64,000 nt of DNA from Saccopteryx bilineata (taxonomy: Eukaryota > Chordata > Mammalia > Chiroptera > Emballonuridae): contig NC_089492.1 of NCBI RefSeq assembly GCF_036850765.1, positions 98,041,022 through 98,105,021 of the forward strand, given 5' to 3'. Positions within the stretch are counted from its first letter, which is position 1; every line of letters begins with the position of its first letter. A program made the position numbers and the translations under genes. Positions 10,914-22,452 of this stretch are shown here, one piece after another. The notes under the pieces are model-generated. The model was not told the origin of the DNA and did no database searches. It saw only the letters and a program-made list of their open reading frames with translations.

Positions 10914-11649
10914 ATATAGTCATCATTTGTTGAAAAATTCACCTTTTCCCTAATGATCTGGGATGCTAACTCTGCCATAAATCAAGCTTTCATACACACG
11001 TGGGTCTGTTATTGAGCTCTCTAACTCTCCCACTGATGTATATATAATATATAACATATATATATTAATGCTATGCTGACTTATTTACTATAGCTATAAA
11101 TAATTCTGGATATTTGATATGGCAAGTAATCCCAAATTATAATTTCTTAGGGGTGTTTTGCCTATTTTTACCTTTGATCTTCCACATAAAACTGGAAATC
11201 ATTTCTCAAGTTTCACAGAATACTCTGTTAGAATTTCTACTGGAATTATATTAATTATTTAGACAAAGCTGGGAATAACCAAATGGTTATCTATTAAATT
11301 TTCCTACATTAGCATAATACTATTGATGTGTAGAACTTTTAAAAAATAGCTTAAAATAAAGTTTTAAGAATTTCTCATAAAGAACTTTTCTGTATTATTA
11401 TATTTATAAGTGATCTTTTACTTTAATACTATTAGTAATACTGTATTTATTTATTAAATTATACTCACTAATAATTTTCCTGGTGTGTGTGTGTGTATAC
11501 ATACACATATATGCAATTAATATTTATATTTTGATTTTGTATCCAAACTTGCTATGCCCTCTAATTAAATCTAATGTATTAACTGTGTTCCCTTAAGTTT
11601 TCTATTTAGTTATGATTTTCTGAAATAATGAAGGTAGAAATTTTTGTCA

Positions 11650-11959
11650 ATTTTTTTCTTTTGTGACAGAGACAGAGAGAAACAGAGAGAGGAACAGACA
11701 GACTGGAAGGGAGAGAGATGAGAAGCATCAATTCTTTGTTGCGGCACCTTAGTTTCTCAGTGATTGCTTTCTCATATGTGCCTTGATCGGGGGACTACAG
11801 CAGACAGAATGACCCCTTGCTCAAGCCAGCGACCTTGGGTGTAAGCTGGTGAGCCTTGCTCATACCAAATGAGCCCGCACTCAAACTGGTGTCCTCAGGG
11901 TCTCGAACCTGGGTCCTCCATGTCCAAGTCCAACGCTCTGCGCCACCACCTGGTCAGGC
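11650..11959 (-). mobile_element. SINE-B (tRNA-derived)
   Basis: Tail at the left, then a body with GAGAGATGAGAAGCATCAA, ending in a tRNA-like head with box B-like GTCTCGAACCTGGG and the terminal CCTGGTCAGGC. The short CAATT flank on both sides may be the duplication. Confidence 0.9.
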
Positions 11960-12302
11960 TCAATTCTTATATGTTTATTTTTTTTTTCTCTTATTGCTTA
12001 GGAAAAAACCATGTTAAAAAAAATATATATATATATATATATTAGCTGGAACCCTACCTCTTATACAAATATTAAAGAGTATGTTTTCTGTAAGTTTATA
12101 ATGGATATCTTTTAACAGATTAATAAAGGTACATTTTGTGTATTAAGGAATACAGACTATATTTTATCATACTGAATATACTGAAATCACAGTATGATTT
12201 ATTCTCCTTTAGTTATTTTAAATTTTGTAAATGGCATTAGATTATTTTTTAATGTCAAACAAACCTTCCACTGCTAACATAAATTGATCTTAGTAATGAC
12301 AT

Positions 12303-12480
12303 TCAGTAAGTTCTCACTTAACGTCGTTGACAGGTTCTTGGATCTGCACCTAGATGGCGTATAACAAAACCAATTTCATCTAATTTATATAAACAAGAGT
12401 TAAGTTCCTACCACATCTCATCAACATTGTGATGTAATGATATTGAACAACGCGACATTATTCAAGGAACTGACGTATTA
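12303..12480 (+). repeat. old interspersed repeat, family not named
   Basis: TCTCACTTAACGTCGTTGA, ATGGCGTATAACAAAACCAA and AAACAAGAGTTAAGTTCCTA are phrases I recognise from an old mammalian repeat family, but I cannot name it with confidence. No coding capacity. Confidence 0.45.
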
Positions 12481-13545
12481 TCTTTTCTAAATGTGGCTGG
12501 ATTTAATTTGTGAATATTTATTTAGAAAATGTTCATCTATGTTAAATGTTTTACTTACTCTTTTTGTTATTCTGTATATGATAGACTTTTTTGTGTTGAA
12601 GTTTTGTTAACATTTTAAATGTGTTGATTAGTGTGATCTTTTTCTATTCTTTGTAATATTTTGTGTATGAATGAAGTTATTTATTCCTTGAATGACAGAA
12701 GAACTTGCATATAAAACTATCTGTATGCATAATTATAATTGTAGGGTGGTTTTTAACTACTGACATAATTCTATCCTTGATTTGGGTATTATTTGTATTT
12801 TTTTTCTTTTACCTTAGCTCAGTTTTGATGAACTATATTCTTCTAGGGATTTGCCATTTCATCTAAGTTTTTAAATGTAGTAAGACTTTTAGTCATAAAG
12901 TCTTTAACACTATTTTTATTACCCTTTTCCTAATTTTTACATCACCTCTAGTTTTGTTTACTTTTTCTGCTAATATTTTTATGACTTCTTTCTCTTTATA
13001 ATCAATGCTGCTGAGGTAGAGAGATTGGATAGACACAGACAAATATCTACCCTACATTATCAGGCAAGCTTAGGTCTAATCATGCTGCCTCTTTAAGGTG
13101 GAAGAGAGACAGAAGAGGGGTCAGAGAGGGTCAACATGTAAAGACTTACTTAATTTTAGCGCAGTGAGACCATACCAGACTACTGACCTAAGAACTATAA
13201 AATAAATGCGTGTTGAATTAAAATGCTAAATTCATGGCATTTTATAATGCCAACACTACAAAACTAATACAGCCTATAAATTCCTTTCTAAGTATCACTT
13301 TGGCTGTATTACACATGCATATTTAATATTTGTCTTTTTGTCTCTGTCTACAGAATTTTAAGATTATATTTTTGGTTTACTGTCTATGTATACATTATAT
13401 AAAAGATTTTCTTAATTTTCAAACATATCAGTTTTATTCTAGTCATATTTTTATTGAATTATTACATTGTTATCAGAGATTTTTATTGTAAATAATATAA
13501 TTTTTCATGACTCAGAGGATATATTTTAAAATACCTTTTGTGTTT

Positions 13546-13562
13546 CAAAATAACATGTACTC
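13546..13562. repeat. target-site duplication of L1-2 (5' side)
   Basis: CAAAATAACATGTACTC matches 21381-21397 exactly. Confidence 0.93.
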
Positions 13563-13566
13563 GGAG

Positions 13567-13587
13567 TGACGTCACGGAAATGGCGCC
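13567..13587 (+). promoter_or_regulatory. CRE and YY1-like motif at L1-2 5' end
   Basis: The palindrome TGACGTCA lies at 13567-13574 (L1 positions 5-12), followed by AAATGGCGCC at 13578-13587. In human L1 a YY1 site with an ATGG core sits at about position 13-21 and fixes the transcription start. The same pair occurs in L1-3 (38332-38352, with TGACGTCA kept and ATGGTGCC) and in part in L1-1. Confidence 0.6.
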
Positions 13588-13787
13588 GTGAGCAGCGCGT
13601 CCGACAGATCTCCCCTAAATCACAACAAATTTATCAACTAGAAACAGAAAAATTTATCCTCGGAGCATTCCGGAGTTCCACACAAACTGAAAGCGAAAGG
13701 ACTGTTATCACTTGAATCTGAGAGAGGAGGGTGTGGAGGAAGCTACCGCAGGGACGTTCATTCAAGCCACAAGGGAGTGCGCCTGTG

Positions 13788-15913
13788 GTGAGTCAGCCCA
13801 CACTCCAGAGCCGCGAGGAGCCACGGGCGCGCGCCCGGTCCGGTTGCAGAGCGAGCACCGCCCACACTCGGGAGCAGCGAGCAGTCGCCGGTGCACGCCC
13901 GTCCGGTTGCAGAGCGAACACCGCTAACGTTCCCAGCAGCCCGCGCACTGCGAGTGAGAGTCGCCAGCCACCGGTGCCCGGAGCACCCCATTCACGCGCG
14001 TGCCCTGGGCATTCCACGTGCCCAGAGCGCCCTACTGACCCGCACACCCAGGGTGCCCCATTATCCTGCGCCTGGTGCGATCCAGCCGCCAGCGGCAGGG
14101 CAAGCGGGAGAGGCACCAGGGTGGTCTTCCCTACTTGGGAGATTCTCTCTGTGGGCGGGGCACCTCACCCAGCCATTCAAGCTAACAATCAAGCATTGGG
14201 GGAGGGGCGCGCGCAGGCAGCCTAAAATACCTTCGGGAGCACAGCTGCGGACCCAATCACTGAAATTAGCTTAACCCATGAAATCTGCGCACCCTCGGTT
14301 CTAATTGATAAGATCTCTCTCAGTTCAGCGACCCAAGACAAGAGGCATGATATTTTTTAGTGCCTCTCGCTAAAGGGGCGGGGGCAACTTCTGATTGATA
14401 GAGCCTCCATATTCAGGGATAAACGCTAACAAGAAGGACTTGGCAGATAATAAGATCTATACTACACTAGTCGCAAGCAGAGACTAGTGCCTCTTCTTCC
14501 CAGCCAAAACAGGCTACAAAGTGTGGAAAGCCTGGGTTGAGAGGTCCAACTGAATGCGAGGCACTGAACAGTCACCTTGACAACAATTGACTCCCACCCC
14601 CGCCTGATTACACTGGAGGCCCTGACTGCCAGAGCCTTTCCCAAAGCCTTGCACTGAGTGGGGATAGAGTGGGGATTTCCCAGCTCTTTGAGCCTCTTAC
14701 TCCCCAGGCAGAAGCAGTTGCAGCCTTATAGCTGGATGACCAGGCTGCTAATTCAGGAAGGGGGGACTAGGAGAGAGAATCCAGGAAAGCAAACTCTCTC
14801 ATCATTGGACCCTGCAAACGCCAACAAGCGTTGACTACCAGCAAGACTAAAGCCAATTATATGACATTGCCATAGAATCCCATCAACTGCAAATCCCTAC
14901 CTAAGTGTGACACAGGGGCAGAGCCTGGGGTACAGAGTAACCGACCAGGAAGAGGGAGAGAAAAGAAAAAGGAAAAAGTTAACCTCTCAAAATCAAGAAA
15001 AATCCACAGACTTTACAACTTGTTCCACTAATTTTTTTTTTGTTGTTGTTTGTTTCTTCTATCTTATTGCCTTTATTTCCTCCACCTCGGTCCTTCTATT
15101 CTCTGCCCATCTTATGCTTCCCTTTTCTTGAACTACACTACCCATGAGTGTTACATTTTATTTCTCTTCTTCATCCTCACACTCCTTTAAGGTGATACTC
15201 CAAAACACTTAACTCTCACTCTCTCCTCTTTTGTTTTTTTTTTTGTTGTTTTGCTTTATTTTGTTTTTTTCTCTTCCTTTTTTATTTCTTCCTTTGTTTT
15301 TCTCTTTTTCTTATTTTTTCCTTTCTATTCGTTTTTTCTTTTCTCGTTCTACTTTCCTCCCATTTAATACTCAATCACGAACAAATTAGTTAATTTGGGG
15401 CTCAAGGCTTTTTTTGGCTTTATTTTTCTTTATTGCTTTTGTTTTTGTTTTGTTCTTGTTTGTTTATTTTTGTGGCATTTTGGGTCCTCCCAACCCAAGG
15501 TCTCCATTGTATTTAGTCTTCGCTCCACTTAATACAACAGATTTTTACTTATTATTTTTATTTTTTTCTTCTTTATTATTCTTTTTTTGGTCCTTTTTTC
15601 TGGTTCCCTCTTATCCCTCTCATTATATCTCTTAGTTGAACATCACTTACAAGCAAATCATCTTATGCTTGTCTAAAATTTTCTTCCTTCTTTTTTTTTT
15701 TTTGCATTTAGTAGGTCCCTACTCCCTTTTTTTGCCCCTTGAACTCTTCACCCCAAATCAGGCCCTCCATTATAGCCACGATATTTCCCTGAGGAGGGGA
15801 GAAGAGGGAAAGAGAAGAAAGAAAAAAGGGGGAAATAATAAATTATTACTTTTTTTTGTGGGGTGTTTTACCTTTTCTTTTTTTACTTTTTACTCTTTAT
15901 TAATTCTAATTAG
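13788..15913 (+). other. intron-like segment of L1-2 5' UTR (absent from L1-3)
   Basis: Begins GTGAGT directly after GCGCCTGTG and ends in a T-rich tract followed by TTAG before TGCTATCAA. L1-3 has GCGCCTGTG joined directly to TGCTATCAA, so this 2126-nt stretch behaves as a spliced intron. It contains two 63-64-bp tandem units, CpG-rich DNA and a long pyrimidine-rich 3' part. Confidence 0.88.
13797..13923 (+). repeat. 63-64-bp tandem duplication in L1-2 5' UTR
   Basis: Two diverged units begin with CCCACACTC at 13797 and 13861. Both contain GTCCGGTTGCAGAGCGA (13838 and 13901). A degenerate third may follow. CpG-rich. Confidence 0.8.
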
Positions 15914-15937
15914 TGCTATCAAAAAGACCACCCTCAG

Positions 15938-16933
15938 ATGCCAATAAGAAAGAGGAAATCGAATATTATAGATACAAAAGAAAGAGAGGTAAAACAAATA
16001 GATGTGGAAAAATCTATGGAGAAAAGACTTAAAATATTGGAAGCCTTGGAGCTAAATGACAGAGAATTTAAAATAGAAATCTTAAAAATACTCAGAGATA
16101 TACAAGAAAACACACAAAGGCAATATAGGGAGATCAGAAAACAACTCAATGAACACAAAGAATATATTACCAAGGAAATTGAAACTATTAAAACAAATCA
16201 AACAGAAATGAAAAACTCAATTCACGAGCTGAAAAACGAGGTAACAAGCTTAGCTAACAGAACAGCCCAGATTGAAGATAGGATTAGTGAAATAGAAGAC
16301 AAACAACTTGAGGCACAACAGAGAGAAGAAGAAAGAGACTCAAAAATAATAAAAAATGAGAAAGCCCTACAGGAATTGTCTGACTCCATCAGAAAGAATA
16401 ACATAAGAATAATAGGTATATCAGAGGGAGAAGAGAAAGAAAATGGAATGAAGAATATACTCAAACAAATAATAGACGAGAACTTCCCAAGCCTGTGGAA
16501 AGAACTAAAGCCTCAAATTCAAGAAGCAAACAGAACACCGAGTGTTCTTAACCCCAACAAACCCACTCCAAGGCACATCATAATAAAGATGACACAAACC
16601 AATGACAAAGAAAAAATTCTCAAGGCAGCCAGGGAAAAGAAGAGTACAACATATAAAGGAAGGCCTATTAGATTATCATCAGATTTCTCAGCAGAAACTC
16701 TACAAGCTAGAAGAGAGTGGACCCCAATATTTAAAGCCCTGAAAGAGAGGAACTTTCAGCCAAGAATACTATACCCATCAAAGCTATCCTTCAAGTATGA
16801 AGGAGATATAAAAACATTCACAAGTACAGAAAAGATGAGAGAATTTATCAACAGAAAGCCCCCACTCCAGGAAATACTAAAGGGGGTTTTCCAACCAGAT
16901 TCAAAAAACAAAAGAAAACAACACCACAAGTAA
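15938..16933 (+). CDS. L1-2 ORF1p, RNA-binding chaperone
   Basis: Intact 331-codon ORF homologous to the L1-1 ORF1 along its length. It has the same basic start (MPIRKRKS), a coiled coil over about residues 25-150 with regular heptads, an RRM-like domain with NNIRIIGISEGEE, and a C-terminal domain with GRPIRLSSDFSAETLQARR. It ends at QHHK, about 9 residues shorter than L1-1, and L1-3 shares this end. The ATG follows CCTCAG, as in the other copies, and lies 24 nt after the splice acceptor-like AG. An intact ORF1 beside a badly broken ORF2 is the main oddity of this element. Confidence 0.95.
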   Translation: MPIRKRKSNIIDTKEREVKQIDVEKSMEKRLKILEALELNDREFKIEILKILRDIQENTQRQYREIRKQLNEHKEYITKEIETIKTNQTEMKNSIHELKNEVTSLANRTAQIEDRISEIEDKQLEAQQREEERDSKIIKNEKALQELSDSIRKNNIRIIGISEGEEKENGMKNILKQIIDENFPSLWKELKPQIQEANRTPSVLNPNKPTPRHIIIKMTQTNDKEKILKAAREKKSTTYKGRPIRLSSDFSAETLQARREWTPIFKALKERNFQPRILYPSKLSFKYEGDIKTFTSTEKMREFINRKPPLQEILKGVFQPDSKNKRKQHHK

Positions 16934-17258
16934 CAGCTCCACCAAGAATGCAATAAAAACAAACTTAAACTGTGACAACAAAGGAAAAAAAGGGGGGAGA
17001 GGATGAAGATTAACAGTAGCAAAGGACGATGAAGTGCAGAAATACTTATAAGATAGGGTACTACAATGAATATGGTAGGTACCCTTTTCATTACTTAATG
17101 GTAACCACCCTTGAAAAAACCACCACAAAAACACTTGACTTAAAAAAGGTAGCAACAGAGGAAAGAAGTATGGAACACAAACAAACAAAAATAAATGATA
17201 GAAAAACAAAAGAGAAGAATCAAACTAGATACAAAACTAACAGAAAGCAATTTATAAA

Positions 17259-20200
17259 ACGGCAGTAGGGAACCCACAAGTGTCAATAATTACACTAAAT
17301 GTAAATGAATTAAACTTACCAATAAAAAGACACAGAGTAGCAGAATGGATTAAAAAAGAAAATCCAACTATATGCTGCCTACAAGAAACACATCTAAGCA
17401 ACAAGGATAAAAACAAATTCAAAGTGAAAGGCTGGAAAACAATACTCCAAGCAAACAACACCCCCAAAAAAGCAGGTGTAGCAATACTCATATCTAATAA
17501 TGCTGACTACAAGACAGAAAAAGTACTCAGAGACAAAAATGGTCATTTCATAATGATTAAGGGGAAGTTGAATCGAGAAGACATGACAATCCTTAATATA
17601 TATGCACCAAACCAAGGAGCACCAAAATATATAAGACAGCTACTTATTGACCTTAAAACAAAAACTAACAAAAATACAATCATACTTGGAGACCTCAATA
17701 CACCGCTGACGGCTCTAGATCGGTCATCCAAACAGAGAATCAATAAAGATATAGTGGTCTTAAACGAAATACTAGAACACCTGGATATGATAAACATCTA
17801 CAGGACACTTCATCCCAAAGCGACAGAGTATACATTTTTCTCTAGTGTACATGGAACATTCTCAAGAATTGACCATATGTTAGGCCACAAAGACAATATC
17901 AGCAAATTTAGAAAAATTGAAATTGTACCAAGCATATTTTGTGATCATAAAGCCTTGAAACTAGAATTCAACTGCAAAAAAGAGGGGGAAAAACCCACAA
18001 AAATGTGGAAACTAAACAACATACTTCTAAAAAATGAATGGGTCAAAGAAGAAATAAGCGCAGAGATCAAAAGATATATACAGACAAATGAAAATGAAAA
18101 TACGACATATCAGAATCTCTGGGATGCAGCAAAAGCAGTAATAAGAGGAAAGTTCATATCACTTCAGGCCTATATGAACAAACAAGAGAGAGCCGAAGTA
18201 AACCACTTAACTTCACACCTTAAGGAACTAGAAAAAGAAGAACAAAGACAACCCAAAACCAGCCGAAGAAAGGAGATAATAAAAATCAGAGCAGAAATAA
18301 ATGAAATAGAGAACTGAAAAACTATAGAAAAAATCAATAAAACAAGGAGCTGGTTCTTTGAAAAGATCAACAAAATTGACAAACCCTTGGCAAGACTCAC
18401 CAAGAAAAAAGGCACAGGACTCAAATAAATAAAATCCAAAATGAAAGAGGAGAGATCACCACAGACATCATAGATATACAAAGAATTATTGTAGAATACT
18501 ATGAAAAATTTTATGCCACCAAATACAACAACCTAGAAGAAATGGATAAATTCCTAGAACAATACAACCTTCCTAGACTGAGTCATGAAGAAGCAGAAAG
18601 CCTAAACAGACCAATCAGCAGGGAGGAAATAGAAAAACTATTAAAAACCTCCCCAAAAATAAAGGTCCAGGCCCAGACGGTTATACTAGTGAATTCTATC
18701 AAACATTCAAAGAAGACTTGGTTCCTATTCTACTCAAAGTCTTCCAAAAAATTGAAGAAGAAGCAATACTTCCAAACACATTTTATGAGGCCAACATAAC
18801 CCTCATACCAAAACCTGGCAAGGATGGCACAAAGAAAGAAAACTACAGACCAATATCTCTAATGAATACAGATGCTAAAATACTAAACAAAATACTGGCA
18901 AACCGAATACAACAACATATTAAAAAAATAATACATCATGATCAAGTGGGATTCATCCCAGAATCTCAAGGATGGTTCAACATAAGCAAAACGGTTAACG
19001 TAATACACCATATCAACAAAACAAAGAACAAAAACCACATGATCTTATCAATAGATGCAGAAAAGGCTTTTGATAAAATACAACACAATTTTATGTTTAA
19101 GACTCTCAACAAAATGGGTATAGAAGGAAAATATCTCAACATGATAAAGGCCATATATTTTAAACCATCAGCCAACATCCTATTAAATGGCATAAAACTG
19201 AGGACTTTCTACCTTAAATCAGGAACAAGACAGGGTTGTCCACTCTCTCCACTCTTATTTAACGTGGTGCTAGAAGTTCTGGCCAGAGCAATCAGACAAG
19301 ACAAAGAAATAAAAGGCATCCATATCGGAAAAGAAGAAGTAAAGGTATCACTTTTTGCTGATGATATGATCCTATACATCGAAAACCCGAAGGACTCCAC
19401 AAAAAGATTATTAGAAACAATAAACCAATACAGTAAGGTTGCAGGATACAAAATTAACATACAAAAGTCCATAGCCTTTCTATATGCCAACAATGAAATA
19501 TTAGAAAACGAACTCAAGAAAATAATCCCCTTCACGATTGCAAAAAAAAAAATACAATACCTAGGAATAAACATAACAAAGAACGTAAAGGACCTATATA
19601 ATGAAAATTACAAAGCATTGTTAAGGGAAATTGAAAAAGATACAATGAGATGGAAAAATATTCCTTGTTCTTGGATAGGAAGAATAAATATAATCAAAAT
19701 GGCCATATTACCCAAAGCAATATACAAATTTAATGCAATTCCCATCAAAATTCCTATGACATTTTTTAAAGAAATGGAACAAAAAATCATCAGATTTTTA
19801 TGGAACTATAAAAAACCCCGAATAGCCAAAACAATCCTAAGGAAAAAGAATGAAGCTGGGGGCATTACAATACCTGACTTTAAACTATATTATAGGGCCA
19901 CGATAATCAAAACAGCATGGTATTGGTAGAAAAATAGACACTCAGACCAATGGAACAGAATAGAAAGCCCAGAAATAAAACCACATATATATGGTCAAAT
20001 AATCTTTGATAAAGGGGCCAACAACACACAATGGAGAAAAGAAAGCCTCTTCAACAAATGGTGTTGGGAAAACTGGAAAGCCACATGCAAAAGAATGAAA
20101 CTCGACTACAGCCTGTCCCCGTGTACTAAAATTAATTCAAAATGGATCAAAGACCTAAATATAAGACCTGAAACAATAAAGTACATAGAAGAAGACATAG

Positions 20201-21086
20201 GTACTAAAATCATGGACCTGGGTTTTAAAGAACATTTTATGAACTTGACTCCAATGGCAAGAAAAGTGAAGGCAAAGATAAATGAATGGGACTACATCAG
20301 AATAAAAAGTTTTTGCTCAGCAAGAGAAACTGATATAAAAATAAACAGACAGCCAACTAAATGGGAAATGATATTTTCAAACAACAGCTCAGATAAGGGC
20401 CTAATATCCAAAATTTACAAAGAACTCATAAAACTCAACAACAAACAAACAAAGAATCCCATAAAAAAATGGGAAGAGGACATGAACAGACACTTCTCCC
20501 AGGAAGAGATACAAATGGCCAACAGATATATGAAAAGATGCTCAGCTTCATTAGTTATTAGAGAAATGCAAATCAAAACTACAATGAGATACCACCTCAC
20601 CCCTGTTAGATTAGCTATTATCAACAAGACGGGTAATAGCAAATGTTGGAGAGGCTGTGGAGAAAAAGGAACCCTCATTCACTGTTGGTGGGACTGTAAA
20701 GTAGTACAACCATTATGGAGGAAAGTATGGTGGTTCCTCAAAAAACTGCAAATAGAGAACTACCTTATGACCCAGCAATCCCTCTACTGGGTATATACCC
20801 CAAAACCTCAGAAACATTGATACGTGAAGACATATGTAGCCCCATGTTCATTGCAGCACTGTTCACAGTGGCCAAGACATGGAAACAACCAAAAAGCCCT
20901 TCAATAGAAGACTGGATAAAGAAGATGTGGCACATATACACTATGGAATACTACTCAGCCATAAGAAATGATGACATCAGATCATTTACAGCAAAATGGT
21001 GGGATCTTGATAACATTATAAGGAGTGAAATAAGTAAATCAGAAAAAAACAAGAACTACATGATTCCATACATTGGTGGAACATAA
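17259..21086 (+). pseudogene. L1-2 ORF2, broken; endonuclease domain open
   Basis: Homologue of the 1275-codon L1-1 ORF2. The start codon is ACG (17259-17261), where L1-3 has ATG. The endonuclease domain is open for 352 codons with its catalytic residues present (N14, the QET glutamate, GDLN and DHKAL), then TGA at 18315-18317. A one-base loss follows near 18401-18412, another loss near 18643, then a long open RT segment containing FADD to TAG at 19927-19929. The C-terminal part has an extra two bases near 20755. The TGA, the loss at 18401-18412 and the TAG are shared with L1-3. The others are private. Confidence 0.93.
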
Positions 21087-21128
21087 AAATGAGACTAAGA
21101 GACATGGATAAGAGTGTGGTGGTTACCA

Positions 21129-21193
21129 GGGGTGGGGGGAGGGAGGACATGGGAGGGAGGGAGGGAGAGAGTTAGGGGGAGGGGGAGGGGCAC
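21129..21193 (+). promoter_or_regulatory. G-rich tract of L1-2 3' UTR
   Basis: Repeated GGGAGGGAGGG and GGGGGAGGGGGAGGGG blocks, a strong G-quadruplex candidate conserved in all three L1 copies. Confidence 0.75.
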
Positions 21194-21380
21194 AGAGAAC
21201 TAGATGGAGGGTGGCGGAGGACAATCTGACTTTGGGCGAGGGGTACGCAACATAATTTAATGACAAAATAACCTAGACATGTTTTCTTTGAATATATGTA
21301 CCCTGATTTATTAATGTCATCCCATTACCATTAATAAAAATTTATTTAAAACAAAACAAAACAAACAAACAAACAAAAAA

Positions 21381-21397
21381 CAAAATAACATGTACTC
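21381..21397. repeat. target-site duplication of L1-2 (3' side)
   Basis: Exact copy of 13546-13562. Confidence 0.93.
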
Positions 21398-22080
21398 TTA
21401 ACTTGCTGAGTACAGTATTCTGTAGCCCCAATTATATGAAGTTTATCAACAAGGTTTTAAGTCTTCTATATTTTATTTGTTGGCAGCTTGATCTGTAAAT
21501 TAATATAAACTTTATTATGATCCCACTATATGGTAGATATGTAAATTTCTCTCTCTAGTTCTACTATTATTTTTAAAATTTTATATATATTTTATGTTAT
21601 ACTTTTTGAATTGAAATTCAAGTTACTATACTTTCTTTGTAAATTGAAATTAAGTCATAACACATTATCTCCAGACTCACTTTTGATTTACAGTCAGACT
21701 GTCTTATTTAAAATTAAATATCTATGAAACATTCTTTTGTATACATGCCATCTGGTATACATTTTCTACTATTGTCCACTCAAACTTTCTTTATCCTAAT
21801 ATTTTAGGCATGTTTCTTAAACCACTGATTATCTGGAATTTGTATTTTTATTCAATTTGACATTTTTTATCTTTAACTATATGTTTCGTCCATTTATATT
21901 TATTTTAATTTCTGATATATTTTCACTTTTCTACTATCTTATTTTGTTTTCTCAATGTTCTCCCTTGCTTTATGAAGTAGAATTCCCTATTAGATTTCCC
22001 ACTCCTGTTTCCCACATCCCTACATTCATACAAATTGGACTTCAAGTTTACTGGATTTCACAAATGCTCTACAGATGAAA
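21398..22080 (-). mobile_element. ancient L1 ORF2, right part
   Basis: Continuation of the ancient minus-strand L1 that L1-2 split. Text such as AAGTCTTCTATATTTTATTTGTTG and a following TAGTTCTACTATTATTTTT resembles the reverse complement of the L1 endonuclease region. No frame survives. Confidence 0.45.
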
Positions 22081-22423
22081 GCAGATCAGATCACCCCTGT
22101 TTGTCCCCTTTTTTATTCATTCATTCAAACTTTGATTATTTGTATGTGCTTACTTGCTCTTGATCCATTTAAAAATGTGCTAATCCAACTATTTGTTGTT
22201 TTTACTGGGAGGATCAGCCTAGGTATCTGTCCTGCCTTATGGCCAAGCAAGACATCACATCATTTTGTAGCAGTGTAAACTACAGATAGTCAATGTAAAT
22301 AAAATCCTACCATTGTTATACACAAGTAATCTTTATACCTACTCCTCAAAAAATTGTACATGACACCTCCAACATGAATTTAATAAGATTGCTTCTTTCT
22401 GTCATTTCCTGTGATTATCTCCT

Positions 22424-22452
22424 TTTTTTTAAATTTATTGGGGTGACATTGA
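22424..22452 (-). mobile_element. tiny 5'-truncated L1 3' end
   Basis: A T-run followed by AAATTTATTGGGGTGACAT is the reverse complement of the last bases of the L1 3' UTR seen in the full-length copies. Only about 20 nt plus the tail were inserted. Confidence 0.6.

Larger units (their letters stand above)
10914..13545 (-). mobile_element. ancient L1 ORF2, left part (split by L1-2)
   Basis: AT-rich DNA whose plus strand reads like the reverse complement of L1 ORF2: an RT C-terminal-like stretch near 11150-11630, a pre-RT stretch near 12780-13010, and a GGCTGTATTACACA stretch at 13300, where relatives have GCTGCATCCCACA. All frames are broken. L1-2 inserted at 13546 and the same ancient element resumes at 21398. 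A SINE-B (11650-11959) lies inside. Confidence 0.55.
13563..21380 (+). mobile_element. L1-2, full-length LINE-1 retrotransposon
   Basis: Complete 7818-bp L1 with a 17-bp target-site duplication. It has a 5' UTR (13563-15937), an intact ORF1 (15938-16933), a 325-nt spacer, a broken ORF2 (17259-21086), a 3' UTR with a G-rich tract and an A-rich tail of ACAAA units. It inserted into the ancient L1. By eye it is very similar to L1-3 across ORF1 and ORF2 and shares lesions with it that L1-1 lacks. It retains the unspliced 5' UTR that L1-3 is missing. Confidence 0.96.

Noticed and set aside
17029..17268. 79-codon frame in the L1-2 inter-ORF spacer, possibly a third ORF
   Set aside because: The frame is broken by indels in L1-3 and is not kept in L1-1.
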